34,249 nucleotides of DNA from Caulobacter endophyticus. GTDB lineage: Bacteria > Pseudomonadota > Alphaproteobacteria > Caulobacterales > Caulobacteraceae. The stretch is from assembly GCF_003116815.1 (NCBI RefSeq), contig NZ_QDKQ01000021.1, positions 1 through 34,249 of the forward strand, written 5' to 3'. Positions 15,101-22,303 of this stretch are shown piece after piece. The first letter of the stretch is position 1. Each line of letters opens with the position of its first letter. The notes under the pieces were generated by a model that was not told the origin of the DNA, searched no databases, and worked only from the letters and a program-made list of their open reading frames with translations. A program made the position numbers and the translations under genes.

Positions 15101-15445
15101 ATGGAAAACAAGGCCGCGCTGACGGCTCCGGTTCAAGAGCTGCCCGCGCAAAACCAGATCGTTCCCATGACCGTCCCAGGCAAGGCCTCGGACGGCGAAG
15201 TCGTTTCCGGCGCCCGTAAGGCTGAGGCGCGCAAGTTCGCAGACCAGAAGGTCGTCGACGACGGCCCCCAGCCTGGCGACCTGCGTCTCGTGATCGAGCA
15301 GGATGGCGACAGCGGCGTCTACGTCTACAAGACGGTGGATCGGCGGACGGGCGAGACCCTGAAGCAGTATCCCCGCGAAGACGTGCTGCGGTTCAAGGAA
15401 GCGGCCTCCTACGGGCCTGGCGCAATCTACGACGGCCTGACCTAA
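15101..15445 (+). CDS. flaG: FlaG family flagellar protein
   Basis: A 114-residue protein with a disordered N-terminus and a C-terminal FlaG domain: LRLVIEQDGDSGVYVYKTVD, then RRTGETLKQYPREDVLRFKE, the family pattern of a beta-hairpin and a (V/T)GE-(V/T)-(I/L)-(R/K)-Q-(I/Y)-P segment. FlaG proteins affect filament length and are often found beside flagellin and fliD genes. TTAGGAGAG lies immediately before the ATG at 15101. It sits between the fljK and fljJ units; a GC hairpin at 15072-15088 precedes the ribosome-binding site. Confidence 0.82.
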   Translation: MENKAALTAPVQELPAQNQIVPMTVPGKASDGEVVSGARKAEARKFADQKVVDDGPQPGDLRLVIEQDGDSGVYVYKTVDRRTGETLKQYPREDVLRFKEAASYGPGAIYDGLT

Positions 15446-15504
15446 CAGGCCTTCGCGCGTCATGGTTTGCATGCACGCTTGCGGCGCGACGTCGCAGGCG
15501 CAAC

Positions 15505-15526
15505 ATGGTTTATAAGCGTTAACCAT
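15505..15526. promoter_or_regulatory. Inverted pair of CtrA-type motifs upstream of fljJ
   Basis: TTAACCAT at 15519-15526 is the 8-base CtrA motif; ATGGTTTA at 15505-15512 is a one-mismatch copy in the other direction. Together they form an inverted repeat ATGGTT-N10-AACCAT about 100 bp before fljJ. No acceptable sigma-54 site was found for fljJ, so CtrA-dependent transcription is a reasonable alternative. Confidence 0.55.
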
Positions 15527-15627
15527 ATTCTTACTCCCCGGGCGGCAAGTTCACGGCCGATCCGCTCGGGCGTCGAATCGCGCACCGAGCTCCTTCAAGT
15601 CGGCGAGAACGCCGTTCGGAGATCGTG

Positions 15628-16464
15628 ATGACGCTGAGCGTGAACACCAATCAGCCTGCGCTGATCGCCCTGCAGAACCTGAACAAGACCAATGACGAGA
15701 TGCAGGGCGTCCAGACCCGCATCAACACCGGCCTTGCGATCTCCAGCGCCAAGGACAACGCCGCCGTCTGGTCGATCGCCCAGGACCAGCAGGCCGACCG
15801 CTCGGCCCTGGCCTCGGTCAAGATGAGCCTGGACCGCGCCACCTCGATCGCCGACGTGGCCCTGACGGCCGGCGAGTCGGTTTCGGACCTGCTCAACCTG
15901 ATGCGCGAGAAGGTTGTCGCGGCCAAGGACAGCTCGCTGTCGACCCAGGCGCGCACCGCCCTCAATGCCGACTTCCAGGGCCTGCTCAGCAACCTCACCC
16001 AGGTGGTCGACAGCGCCACCTTCGACGGCGCCAACATCCTCGACGGCAGCCAGACCAACGCCATCACCTTCCTGGCCGACGCTGACGCCCAGACGGTCAT
16101 CTCGCTGAACCTGCAGACCCTGTCGCTGGGCAGCCCGAAGAACAGCCTGCTGGCCGGCGACAGCATCGCCACCCTGACCCAGGCGACCGCGGTGCTGACG
16201 CGCCTCGACGCGACCATCGCCACGGTCAACCAGGCCGTCGGTTCGATCGGCTCGCAGGCCAAGCAGATCGACGCCCACAACACCTTCGTCTCCAAGCTGT
16301 CGGACGTGCTGGAAACCGGCGTGGGCAACCTTGTCGACGCCGACATGGCCAAGGAAAGCGCCCGCCTGCAGGCCCTGCAGGTGAAGCAGCAGCTGGGCGC
16401 CCAGGCCCTGTCGATCGCCAACGGCGCCCCGCAGATCATCCTCTCGCTGTTCGGCAACAGCTGA
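15628..16464 (+). CDS. fljJ: Flagellin FljJ
   Basis: A 278-residue flagellin, more divergent than FljK and FljL, starting MTLSVNTNQPALIALQNLN and ending SIANGAPQIILSLFGNS. It keeps the D0/D1 features RINTGLAISSAKDNAAVW and [18 protein letters not shown] but lacks the Thr tract seen in the other two. In Caulobacter, FljJ is the minor flagellin next to the hook. I chose the ATG at 15628, six bases after GGAG; a GTG directly before it (15625) is the alternative. Promoter type appears to differ from its neighbours. Confidence 0.9.
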   Translation: MTLSVNTNQPALIALQNLNKTNDEMQGVQTRINTGLAISSAKDNAAVWSIAQDQQADRSALASVKMSLDRATSIADVALTAGESVSDLLNLMREKVVAAKDSSLSTQARTALNADFQGLLSNLTQVVDSATFDGANILDGSQTNAITFLADADAQTVISLNLQTLSLGSPKNSLLAGDSIATLTQATAVLTRLDATIATVNQAVGSIGSQAKQIDAHNTFVSKLSDVLETGVGNLVDADMAKESARLQALQVKQQLGAQALSIANGAPQIILSLFGNS

Positions 16465-16495
16465 CGCGGACGCTACCGCTACGTAATTGTCATAC

Positions 16496-16530
16496 GAAAC
16501 GCCGGTCTTTCGCTAGGCCGGCGTTTCTCA
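16496..16530. terminator. Terminator after fljJ
   Basis: GAAACGCCGG pairs with CCGGCGTTTC around a 12-base loop. The A-run before and T-run after the stem allow it to function on either strand. Confidence 0.75.
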
Positions 16531-16573
16531 CGTGGTTACTCTGCCTCCTGCGGCGCAAGAGGATTCGCACGGC

Positions 16574-17128
16574 ATGATCGAACTGCGGGACTTGAGGGAC
16601 GAGGACGAGGCGGTGCTGTTTCAGTGGCGCGCCGAACCCGAGGTCGACCGCTGGATGTCGGACGCGGCGTTTCCCAGCCACGAGGCGCACGCCGCCTGGT
16701 TCGAGGGGCTGCGCAAGGATCCTGACATGGCCGGCTGGATGATCGTGCGCGCCGGCGCGCCGGCCGGGCTGCTGACGTTGACGGGCCTGCAGTCGCACCA
16801 TCGCCGCGCGGGCTGGAACTGGTTCGTCGGCGCCGCCGACGCCCGTCGTCGCGGGGTAGGGCGGGCGGCCCAGGTGCTGGGGCTCGACCGCGCCTTCAGC
16901 GAGCTTGGCCTGCACAAGGTGTTCGCCGAGGTGATGGCCGACAACGACGCGGCCTTGAAGGCCCAGTCGGCCTCGGGCTTCCGCCGCGAGGGCTATCTGC
17001 GCGGCCACGTGCTCAAGAACGGCGAGCCGCGCGACGTGGTGCTGCTGGGCATCCTGGCCGAGGAATGGGCCGAACTGCGCGACGAGGCCCGCCGGGCGTT
17101 GAGTGACGCCCACCTGATCGCGGCCTGA
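16574..17128 (+). CDS. flmH: FlmH, GNAT acetyltransferase (PseH-like)
   Basis: A 184-residue GNAT protein of the RimJ/RimL type. Acetyl-CoA-binding motif A is visible in NWFVGAADARRRGVGRAAQV, followed by HKVFAEVMADNDAALKAQSA. In Caulobacter, FlmH is the PseH-like enzyme that N-acetylates the UDP-linked amino sugar during pseudaminic acid synthesis; this sugar is then attached to flagellin by FlmG. I chose the ATG at 16574, preceded by AGAGGA; a GTG at 16532 would overlap the terminator. The flagellin-linked position supports the role. Confidence 0.82.
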   Translation: MIELRDLRDEDEAVLFQWRAEPEVDRWMSDAAFPSHEAHAAWFEGLRKDPDMAGWMIVRAGAPAGLLTLTGLQSHHRRAGWNWFVGAADARRRGVGRAAQVLGLDRAFSELGLHKVFAEVMADNDAALKAQSASGFRREGYLRGHVLKNGEPRDVVLLGILAEEWAELRDEARRALSDAHLIAA

Positions 17129-17219
17129 TGGGAAACAATTCACACGTCTTAACGAAACGTCAGCGTTCGTAACCCAAGATTGCCACGCGTGGCGCATTGC
17201 GCCGTCTGTGGAAGCGGTC

Positions 17220-20054
17220 GTGATCACTTTCGACACCAGTTCGCTGCTCAGCTACTACCAGGCCAAGCTTGGTGTGGGCACGGCCGCGTCTGCGCTGTCG
17301 ACCGGCACGACCTCCACCTCGACCGCCAAGCAGGGCATCCCGGCCGCGCCGTGGACCACGGTGACCACCGAGCCCAGCGACTTGGTCAAGGCCGCGCTGA
17401 ACGGCCGCAAGTTCGTCGACGAAGGCGCGGCCGAGGCCGCAGCGCCGGGCGTAAAGGGCGACTACAAGAAGCTGTTCTCGGCCTATCAGGCGCTGAACAC
17501 CCTGACGGCCATCGCCAATCGCGCCAGCGAGAAGAACGTCTCCGACAGCGAGATCAAGCGCCTGCAGACGGCGCTGACCAAGGGGCTGACGGAGCTCACC
17601 AACTATATCCAGAACGCCAACACCGACGGCATGCGCCTGACCACCGGCGCGGCCATGACCCAGGACAAGTCCAAGGTCGGCGTACCCAAGAACGTCTACG
17701 GCTACGTCACCAACACGCTCTACAGCGGCCAGTTCGACGACGAGGTCCCCGCCTTCAAGGGCGACCAGAAGTTCACGATGTCGGTCACCAAGTTCGGCGA
17801 GACCCAGAACCTGACGATGGACCTGGCCGAGATGGGGGCGACGCCGCGGACGATGTCCAACGTGGTCAGCTTCTTCAATGGCAAGCTTCAGGCGGCCGGC
17901 TACAACACCACCTTCGCCGTCGAGCGCACGCCGGGCGTGGAGCGCACGACCACGGTCAACGGCCAGACGGTGAAGCTGCCGGCCACCGGCGACGACTTCG
18001 CCCTGCGCATTCGCGGCGACTCCATCGAGAAGCTGAACTTCACGGCCCCGGCGGCCAAGCCGGCGGTCTACATCACCACCGAGGCCGGCAATCCCGACCC
18101 GGACAAGGACACAAAGACCGACGACGCTGTCATCGAGAACACTCTGACCAAGTACGGCACGGGCTCAGCCGCCGGGACGGCCGGCGCCAAGGTGTTCTCC
18201 GACACGCTGGAAGGCACTGTCGCCAAGGTCCACAAGACCGTCACCGGTTCCGACGGCTCGATCTATGTGCTGGCCGACGTCGAAAAGAGCGTCGAGAGCC
18301 AGACGATCAAGGGCGACCAGGACGTCGCGCTGCTGAAATACGACTCGGCCGGCAAGCTGCTCTATGCGCGCAGCCTGGGCGCGGCCGACACGGCCACCGG
18401 CTATTCGATCGCCGTTTCTGACGACGGCAAGGTCGCCATCGCCGGCTCCGTTGCGGGCACGCTGAACGGCGCCACCACCGGCCCGATCAACTCCGACAGC
18501 AACGGCACGGTCACCGACAGCTTCGTGTCGCTGTACGACGCCAACGGCGACGAGGCCTGGACCGTCCGCCGCGGCGGCCTGCTTGAAGACGAAGCCACCG
18601 CCGTGGCCTTCGGCGAGGACGGCGTGGTCTATGTAGCCGGCCGCACCAAGTCGGACCTGCCCGGCGCCACGGGATCGGCCTCGCAGGGCGGCTACGACAA
18701 CTATCTGACGGGCTTCGCCACCGACATCGCCGGCACGCCCAAGGCGCTGTTCACCACCCACTTCGGCAGCGCCGAGAACGACACGGTGTCGGGCCTCGTC
18801 GTCGACGGCGGCAAGGTGATCGTGGCCAGCAAGGAAGGCAGCCAGGCCAAGCTGCGCAGCTTCGACGTCGCCACCACCGTGGTCACCGAGAACCGCACGT
18901 CGCTGAATTCGGCCGGGATCTATGAGACCAAGGCGGTGACCTACACCAAGGCCGCGACCATGAACGTGGGCGCGGTGCGGGACCTGGGCACGCTGAAGGG
19001 CGGCGACATCGCCGGCCTCACGATCGACAACGGCCAGCTCTATGTCGGCGGCTACACCACCAACGGCGAACTGTCGGTGGGCAACGTCACCAAGGCCGCC
19101 TCGGGCGGTTCAGATGGCTTCGTGGCCCGCATCTCGCTCGACCTGACCGACACGGCCGACGACACGATGGCCTATTATGGCGGCACGGGCGACGACACCG
19201 TCACCGGCATGGCCGTCTCGAACGGACAGGTGTGGCTGGTCGGCGCGGCCGGCAAGGATCTGGCGGGCCTGCCCACCGTCGGCCAGAAGGACGGCTACGT
19301 CGCCCAGATCGACATGGACAGCGGCGCGGCCACCTGGGAGCAGCGCCTGACCGGCAAGGACGGCTACGCCACCCCGACCTCGATCGCGGTCGACGCCTCG
19401 GGCTCCAGCGCCCTCGACGTCTTCGGACTGCCGCGCGGCGCGATGAACTACGTCCAGTCGGACAAGATCGTCTCGGCCACCTCGGCCCGTCCGGGCGACA
19501 CCTTCCAGATCCGTACGCGCGAACGCGGGCCGCTGACGACCATCACCATCGGCGCCAACGACACGCTCGAAACCCTGGCCGACAAGATCCGCCGCGCCTC
19601 GGGCAGCGCCGCCAAGGTGTCGATCACCAGCGACGGCAACATGCGCAAGCTCTCCATCACGCCGGCGTTCAAGACCTCGACCGTCGAGATCCTGCCCGGC
19701 AAGGGCGACAGCAACGTGCTGGACGCCCTGGGCCTGGCGTCGGGCGTGGTGCGCAACACCAAGACCGAGGGCGGCCGCACCGTCTCGGCCGACGGCAAGG
19801 GCCCGGTCTACGGCCTCAAGCTTAATCTCGACATGAGCCTGGCCGACGCCGAGTCGCGCGCCACGACCGCCGACCTCCTGAAGTCGGCCACGGCGGCGAT
19901 CCGCAACGCCTATCGCGAGATGGCCGACATCGCCAACGGGGTGAAGGTCGACAGCTCCTCGACCAAGAGCAACACCACCGGCACGGCGCCGGCCTACCTG
20001 ACCAACCAGATCGCCAACTACCAGGCCGCGCTCGACCGTCTGACCGGCGGTTGA
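17220..20054 (+). CDS. flaEY: FlaEY-like large flagellar protein
   Basis: A 944-residue protein. The N-terminal part (1-100) is alpha-helical (MITFDTSSLLSYYQAKLG). Residues of about 365-715 contain at least five repeats with the pattern D-x-(F/V/Y)-(V/L)-x-x-(Y/I)-D...G...(V)-x-x-(D)-G-x-(V)-(Y/A)-(V)-(A/G)-G, as in SBBP-type beta-propellers. Residues of about 758-840, starting PGDTFQIRTRERGPLTTITI, resemble a FliD-type insert domain, ending in the typical LDALGLASGVV. The last 60 residues are helical. The GTG at 17220 follows GGAAG; a GTG at 17208 has no ribosome-binding site. The name rests on position next to fljJ-flmH, where Caulobacter has flaEY. No signal peptide; biochemical role unknown. 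Confidence 0.72.
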   Translation: MITFDTSSLLSYYQAKLGVGTAASALSTGTTSTSTAKQGIPAAPWTTVTTEPSDLVKAALNGRKFVDEGAAEAAAPGVKGDYKKLFSAYQALNTLTAIANRASEKNVSDSEIKRLQTALTKGLTELTNYIQNANTDGMRLTTGAAMTQDKSKVGVPKNVYGYVTNTLYSGQFDDEVPAFKGDQKFTMSVTKFGETQNLTMDLAEMGATPRTMSNVVSFFNGKLQAAGYNTTFAVERTPGVERTTTVNGQTVKLPATGDDFALRIRGDSIEKLNFTAPAAKPAVYITTEAGNPDPDKDTKTDDAVIENTLTKYGTGSAAGTAGAKVFSDTLEGTVAKVHKTVTGSDGSIYVLADVEKSVESQTIKGDQDVALLKYDSAGKLLYARSLGAADTATGYSIAVSDDGKVAIAGSVAGTLNGATTGPINSDSNGTVTDSFVSLYDANGDEAWTVRRGGLLEDEATAVAFGEDGVVYVAGRTKSDLPGATGSASQGGYDNYLTGFATDIAGTPKALFTTHFGSAENDTVSGLVVDGGKVIVASKEGSQAKLRSFDVATTVVTENRTSLNSAGIYETKAVTYTKAATMNVGAVRDLGTLKGGDIAGLTIDNGQLYVGGYTTNGELSVGNVTKAASGGSDGFVARISLDLTDTADDTMAYYGGTGDDTVTGMAVSNGQVWLVGAAGKDLAGLPTVGQKDGYVAQIDMDSGAATWEQRLTGKDGYATPTSIAVDASGSSALDVFGLPRGAMNYVQSDKIVSATSARPGDTFQIRTRERGPLTTITIGANDTLETLADKIRRASGSAAKVSITSDGNMRKLSITPAFKTSTVEILPGKGDSNVLDALGLASGVVRNTKTEGGRTVSADGKGPVYGLKLNLDMSLADAESRATTADLLKSATAAIRNAYREMADIANGVKVDSSSTKSNTTGTAPAYLTNQIANYQAALDRLTGG

Positions 20055-20120
20055 CAATTGTAAGCGTCCCACGGTGCAGCGACGCTTGAAACCGTCACCA
20101 ACGCGTCGTAGCCAGGGGGT

Positions 20121-20801
20121 ATGGAACTTCTCAAAGACCGACGCGTGCTGCTGGGCGGCGGAGCGGCCCTGGCTGTGATCGCTGGCCTGGGCGTGGCCTT
20201 CGCGCTGACGGGCGGCAAGGACCGCAAGCCGGCCGAGGAGCCGCCGGCCTCGCGCGCCGGCCTGATCGTCGAGACCGGCCGTCCCGACGACACCAAGCTC
20301 AACGACCCGGCCCGCCCCTTGCGCTGCTTCGTCGGCGGCCAGTTCGTGGGCGAGACCACCCTTGCCGAATGCGCCAAGAAGAACGGCGTGGCCACCGGGG
20401 CCCTGGACGTCGGCGTCGACGAGACCGGTGCCCTGGCCGCGGCCGACCAGGCCGGGACCGTGCTGACCCCGCTGCCGCCGCCGACCGTCGCCGCGCCGGT
20501 CACGACCGCCCCGACGCCCGCGCCTGCCGGTCCGAGCGCGGCCAGCAGTGCGCCGCTGGCGGTGTGCCAGCGTTATTCCGGCGGCCAGTGGAACAAGCTG
20601 CCCGGCGAGATCACCCAGAACGCCTGCATCCAGCAACTCTTCGCCGGCAAGTGCGAGCGCCCGGGCGGGGCCACCTACGGCCGCTGGGGCGACGAGACCC
20701 TGCGCCTGCTGCCGGGCCGGGTCGAAGCTTCGTCCGACAACCGCTCGTTCCATCTGGTGGTCGAACAGGCCGCCAACTGCGCCATTCCCAGCGTCGGCTG
20801 A
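20121..20801 (+). CDS. Membrane-anchored protein of unknown function
   Basis: A 226-residue protein with one N-terminal membrane segment (about 9-31, VLLGGGAALAVIAGLGVAFAL) and no cleavage site, so probably a periplasmic domain on an anchor. A Cys-containing segment at about 74-90 is followed by a Pro/Ala/Thr linker (about 115-150) and a second domain with Cys residues (VCQRYSGGQW, NACIQQLF, GKCERPGG, ANCAIPSVG), suggesting disulfides. AGGGGG lies right before the ATG at 20121. It follows flaEY by 66 bp on the same strand. I do not recognise the family. Confidence 0.75.
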   Translation: MELLKDRRVLLGGGAALAVIAGLGVAFALTGGKDRKPAEEPPASRAGLIVETGRPDDTKLNDPARPLRCFVGGQFVGETTLAECAKKNGVATGALDVGVDETGALAAADQAGTVLTPLPPPTVAAPVTTAPTPAPAGPSAASSAPLAVCQRYSGGQWNKLPGEITQNACIQQLFAGKCERPGGATYGRWGDETLRLLPGRVEASSDNRSFHLVVEQAANCAIPSVG

Positions 20802-20815
20802 GAAGGAGATCCCTG

Positions 20816-21205
20816 ATGCGCCTCTCGCAAGCCGCCGCCGTTCTCGTCCTTGGCCTGTCCGCCGTCGGCCTCTCGGCCTGCGTGAAGCAGACCAAGGCTC
20901 CGTTCGACCAGGGCATCTGCAACCACGTCATCCTGAAAGAAGACGGCACGCTGCGGTTCAATCCGGTCGAGCGCAACGTGCCGAACATGGAGACCTGCGC
21001 GGCCACGCTTGAAGGCATGCGCATCCGCTTCATGCGCATGGGCCTGCGCCGCGAGGAACTGACCGGCTCCTATCAGGGCAAGTTCATCTTCGTTCAGAAG
21101 GAAGGCATCTATCTGGGCGACAGCTACGAGGGCGCCCGGTTCATGTCGCTGGTGCGCACGGGCGATGGCCGCCTGGCCGTGCCGGGCGCAATGCCGCCGC
21201 GTTGA
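20816..21205 (+). CDS. Small lipoprotein of unknown function
   Basis: A 129-residue protein with a lipoprotein signal, lipobox LSAC with Cys22. The mature part has two more Cys (GICNHVIL and METCAATLEG) and a basic central helix GMRIRFMRMGLRREELTG. The ATG at 20816 follows AAGGAGA with ideal spacing. It starts 14 bases after the preceding gene, so the two form an operon, probably with related envelope roles. No known domain was recognised. Confidence 0.75.
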   Translation: MRLSQAAAVLVLGLSAVGLSACVKQTKAPFDQGICNHVILKEDGTLRFNPVERNVPNMETCAATLEGMRIRFMRMGLRREELTGSYQGKFIFVQKEGIYLGDSYEGARFMSLVRTGDGRLAVPGAMPPR

Positions 21206-21224
21206 TCGCTTGAATTGAGCAGGA

Positions 21225-21247
21225 GAGGGCGGTGGATAACCGCCCTC
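21225..21247 (+). terminator. Probable terminator hairpin after the lipoprotein gene
   Basis: GAGGGCGGT pairs with ACCGCCCTC around a GGATA loop, 19 bases after the stop codon. There is no T-run after it, so intrinsic termination is uncertain. Confidence 0.45.
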
Positions 21248-21256
21248 CGTTCACAG

Positions 21257-21271
21257 GAACGTTCGCAGAAC
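21257..21271. promoter_or_regulatory. LexA (SOS) box upstream of ssb
   Basis: GAACGTTCGCAGAAC fits GAAC-N7-GAAC, the complement of the alphaproteobacterial LexA box GTTC-N7-GTTC. It lies about 90 bp before the ssb start. ssb is a known SOS-regulon member in Caulobacter, so repression by LexA is likely. Confidence 0.72.
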
Positions 21272-21360
21272 AAATCTTGCTTTTGATCTTGCTGAGTCGT
21301 TAACGTCCTGGCTTCGAGATTCCGGCGCGTTGGGTCGCCGGGCGAGAACAGGGCATCGCC

Positions 21361-21894
21361 ATGGCTGGCAGCGTCAACAAGGTCATCCTCGTCGGCAACC
21401 TCGGGGCCGACCCCGAAATCCGCACCCTCAACTCGGGCGACCGCGTCGCCAACCTTCGCATCGCCACGTCCGAGACCTGGCGCGACCGCTCCAGCGGCGA
21501 GCGCAAGGAAAAGACCGAGTGGCACCGGGTCGTGATCTTCAACGACAACCTGGTGAAGGTGGCCGAGAGCTACCTGCGCAAGGGCTCGACCGTCTACATC
21601 GAGGGCGCCATCCAGACCCGCAAGTGGACCGACCAGCAGGGCCAGGAAAAGTACTCGACCGAAATCGTCCTGCAGAAGTTCCGCGGCGAACTGACCATGC
21701 TGGGCGGTCGCGGCGACGGCGCCGGCGCCTCGTCGGGCGGCGGCGGCTATGACGACGGCTACGGCCAGGGCGGCGGTGGCGGCTACGGCGGCGGCCAGGG
21801 CGGCGGCAACTTCGGCGGCGGCGCTCCGCGCAGCCAGCCCAGCGGCCCGCGCGAGAGCTTCTCGGCCGACCTGGACGACGAAATCCCGTTCTAA
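21361..21894 (+). CDS. ssb: Single-stranded DNA-binding protein
   Basis: A 177-residue SSB. The OB-fold domain (about 1-112) has [31 protein letters not shown] and [12 protein letters not shown] Gly-rich linker of about 45 residues ([12 protein letters not shown] and similar) follows, ending in the acidic tip DLDDEIPF, through which SSB recruits replication and repair proteins. Length and layout are usual. The ATG at 21361 follows a weak CAGGG. The gene stands alone between a LexA box and its own terminator, consistent with induction by DNA damage. Confidence 0.96.
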   Translation: MAGSVNKVILVGNLGADPEIRTLNSGDRVANLRIATSETWRDRSSGERKEKTEWHRVVIFNDNLVKVAESYLRKGSTVYIEGAIQTRKWTDQQGQEKYSTEIVLQKFRGELTMLGGRGDGAGASSGGGGYDDGYGQGGGGGYGGGQGGGNFGGGAPRSQPSGPRESFSADLDDEIPF

Positions 21895-21919
21895 GCGTCC
21901 GTCATCGGATGAAATGCGA

Positions 21920-21955
21920 AAGGCGGCGGCTCCTTGAGGGCCGCCGCCTTTTCTT
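21920..21955 (+). terminator. Terminator of ssb
   Basis: AAGGCGGCGGC pairs with GCCGCCGCCTT around a 9-base loop, followed by TTCTTT. Confidence 0.85.
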
Positions 21956-22303
21956 TGCGCGTTCGGCGCCGGAGCGCGCGGCGCCGGGGCCGACCTGACT
22001 GGTTCAAGGCGGCCTTTGGTTTGACCTGAGCTCCGCCAGGCGGTGATGTGCGCAGGACGACGCTCCTTCAAGTCGGAGGCGTCTCGAATTCAGATCCAGG
22101 CTCGCCGCGATGATGAGTATGCGCGGCGGCGCGGGTGCGTATTTCATCGCCCTGTCGAGTAACGATGCTTTTGCATATTAAATGATCTCGTTTGTCGCTG
22201 GCGGAACCACGAAGAAAAGTGGGCTCCTGTAACGGCGATTTCTGTTTTTTGACCTGCGGTCGGGAGCCAGTCTCGTCGGGGGATCAGAAAGCAGGGGATA
22301 GCC
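21956..22303. other. 348-bp gap before the TonB receptor gene; no gene seen
   Basis: No coding sequence is supported here. The part nearest the receptor (about 22140-22250) is AT-richer than the surroundings and contains the palindrome ATGC-TTTT-GCAT (22165-22176) close to TATTAAATGATC. It probably holds the receptor promoter and operator, but I cannot match it to a Fur or riboswitch consensus. A GC hairpin, GGCGCC-N9-GGCGCC, lies at about 21965-21985. Confidence 0.4.

Noticed and set aside
15464..15483. Sigma-54 promoter for fljJ (TGGTTTGCATGCACGC)
   Set aside because: The spacing between GG and GC is 11, not 10, and the -12 element is poor.
20061..20086. Terminator after flaEY (AAGCGTC/GACGCTT)
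   Set aside because: A 7-bp stem with a 12-base loop and no T-run; too weak to call.
21956..22303. Cobalamin riboswitch or Fur box before the TonB receptor
   Set aside because: No B12-box or other conserved riboswitch core, and the ATGC-TTTT-GCAT palindrome does not fit a Fur consensus well enough.
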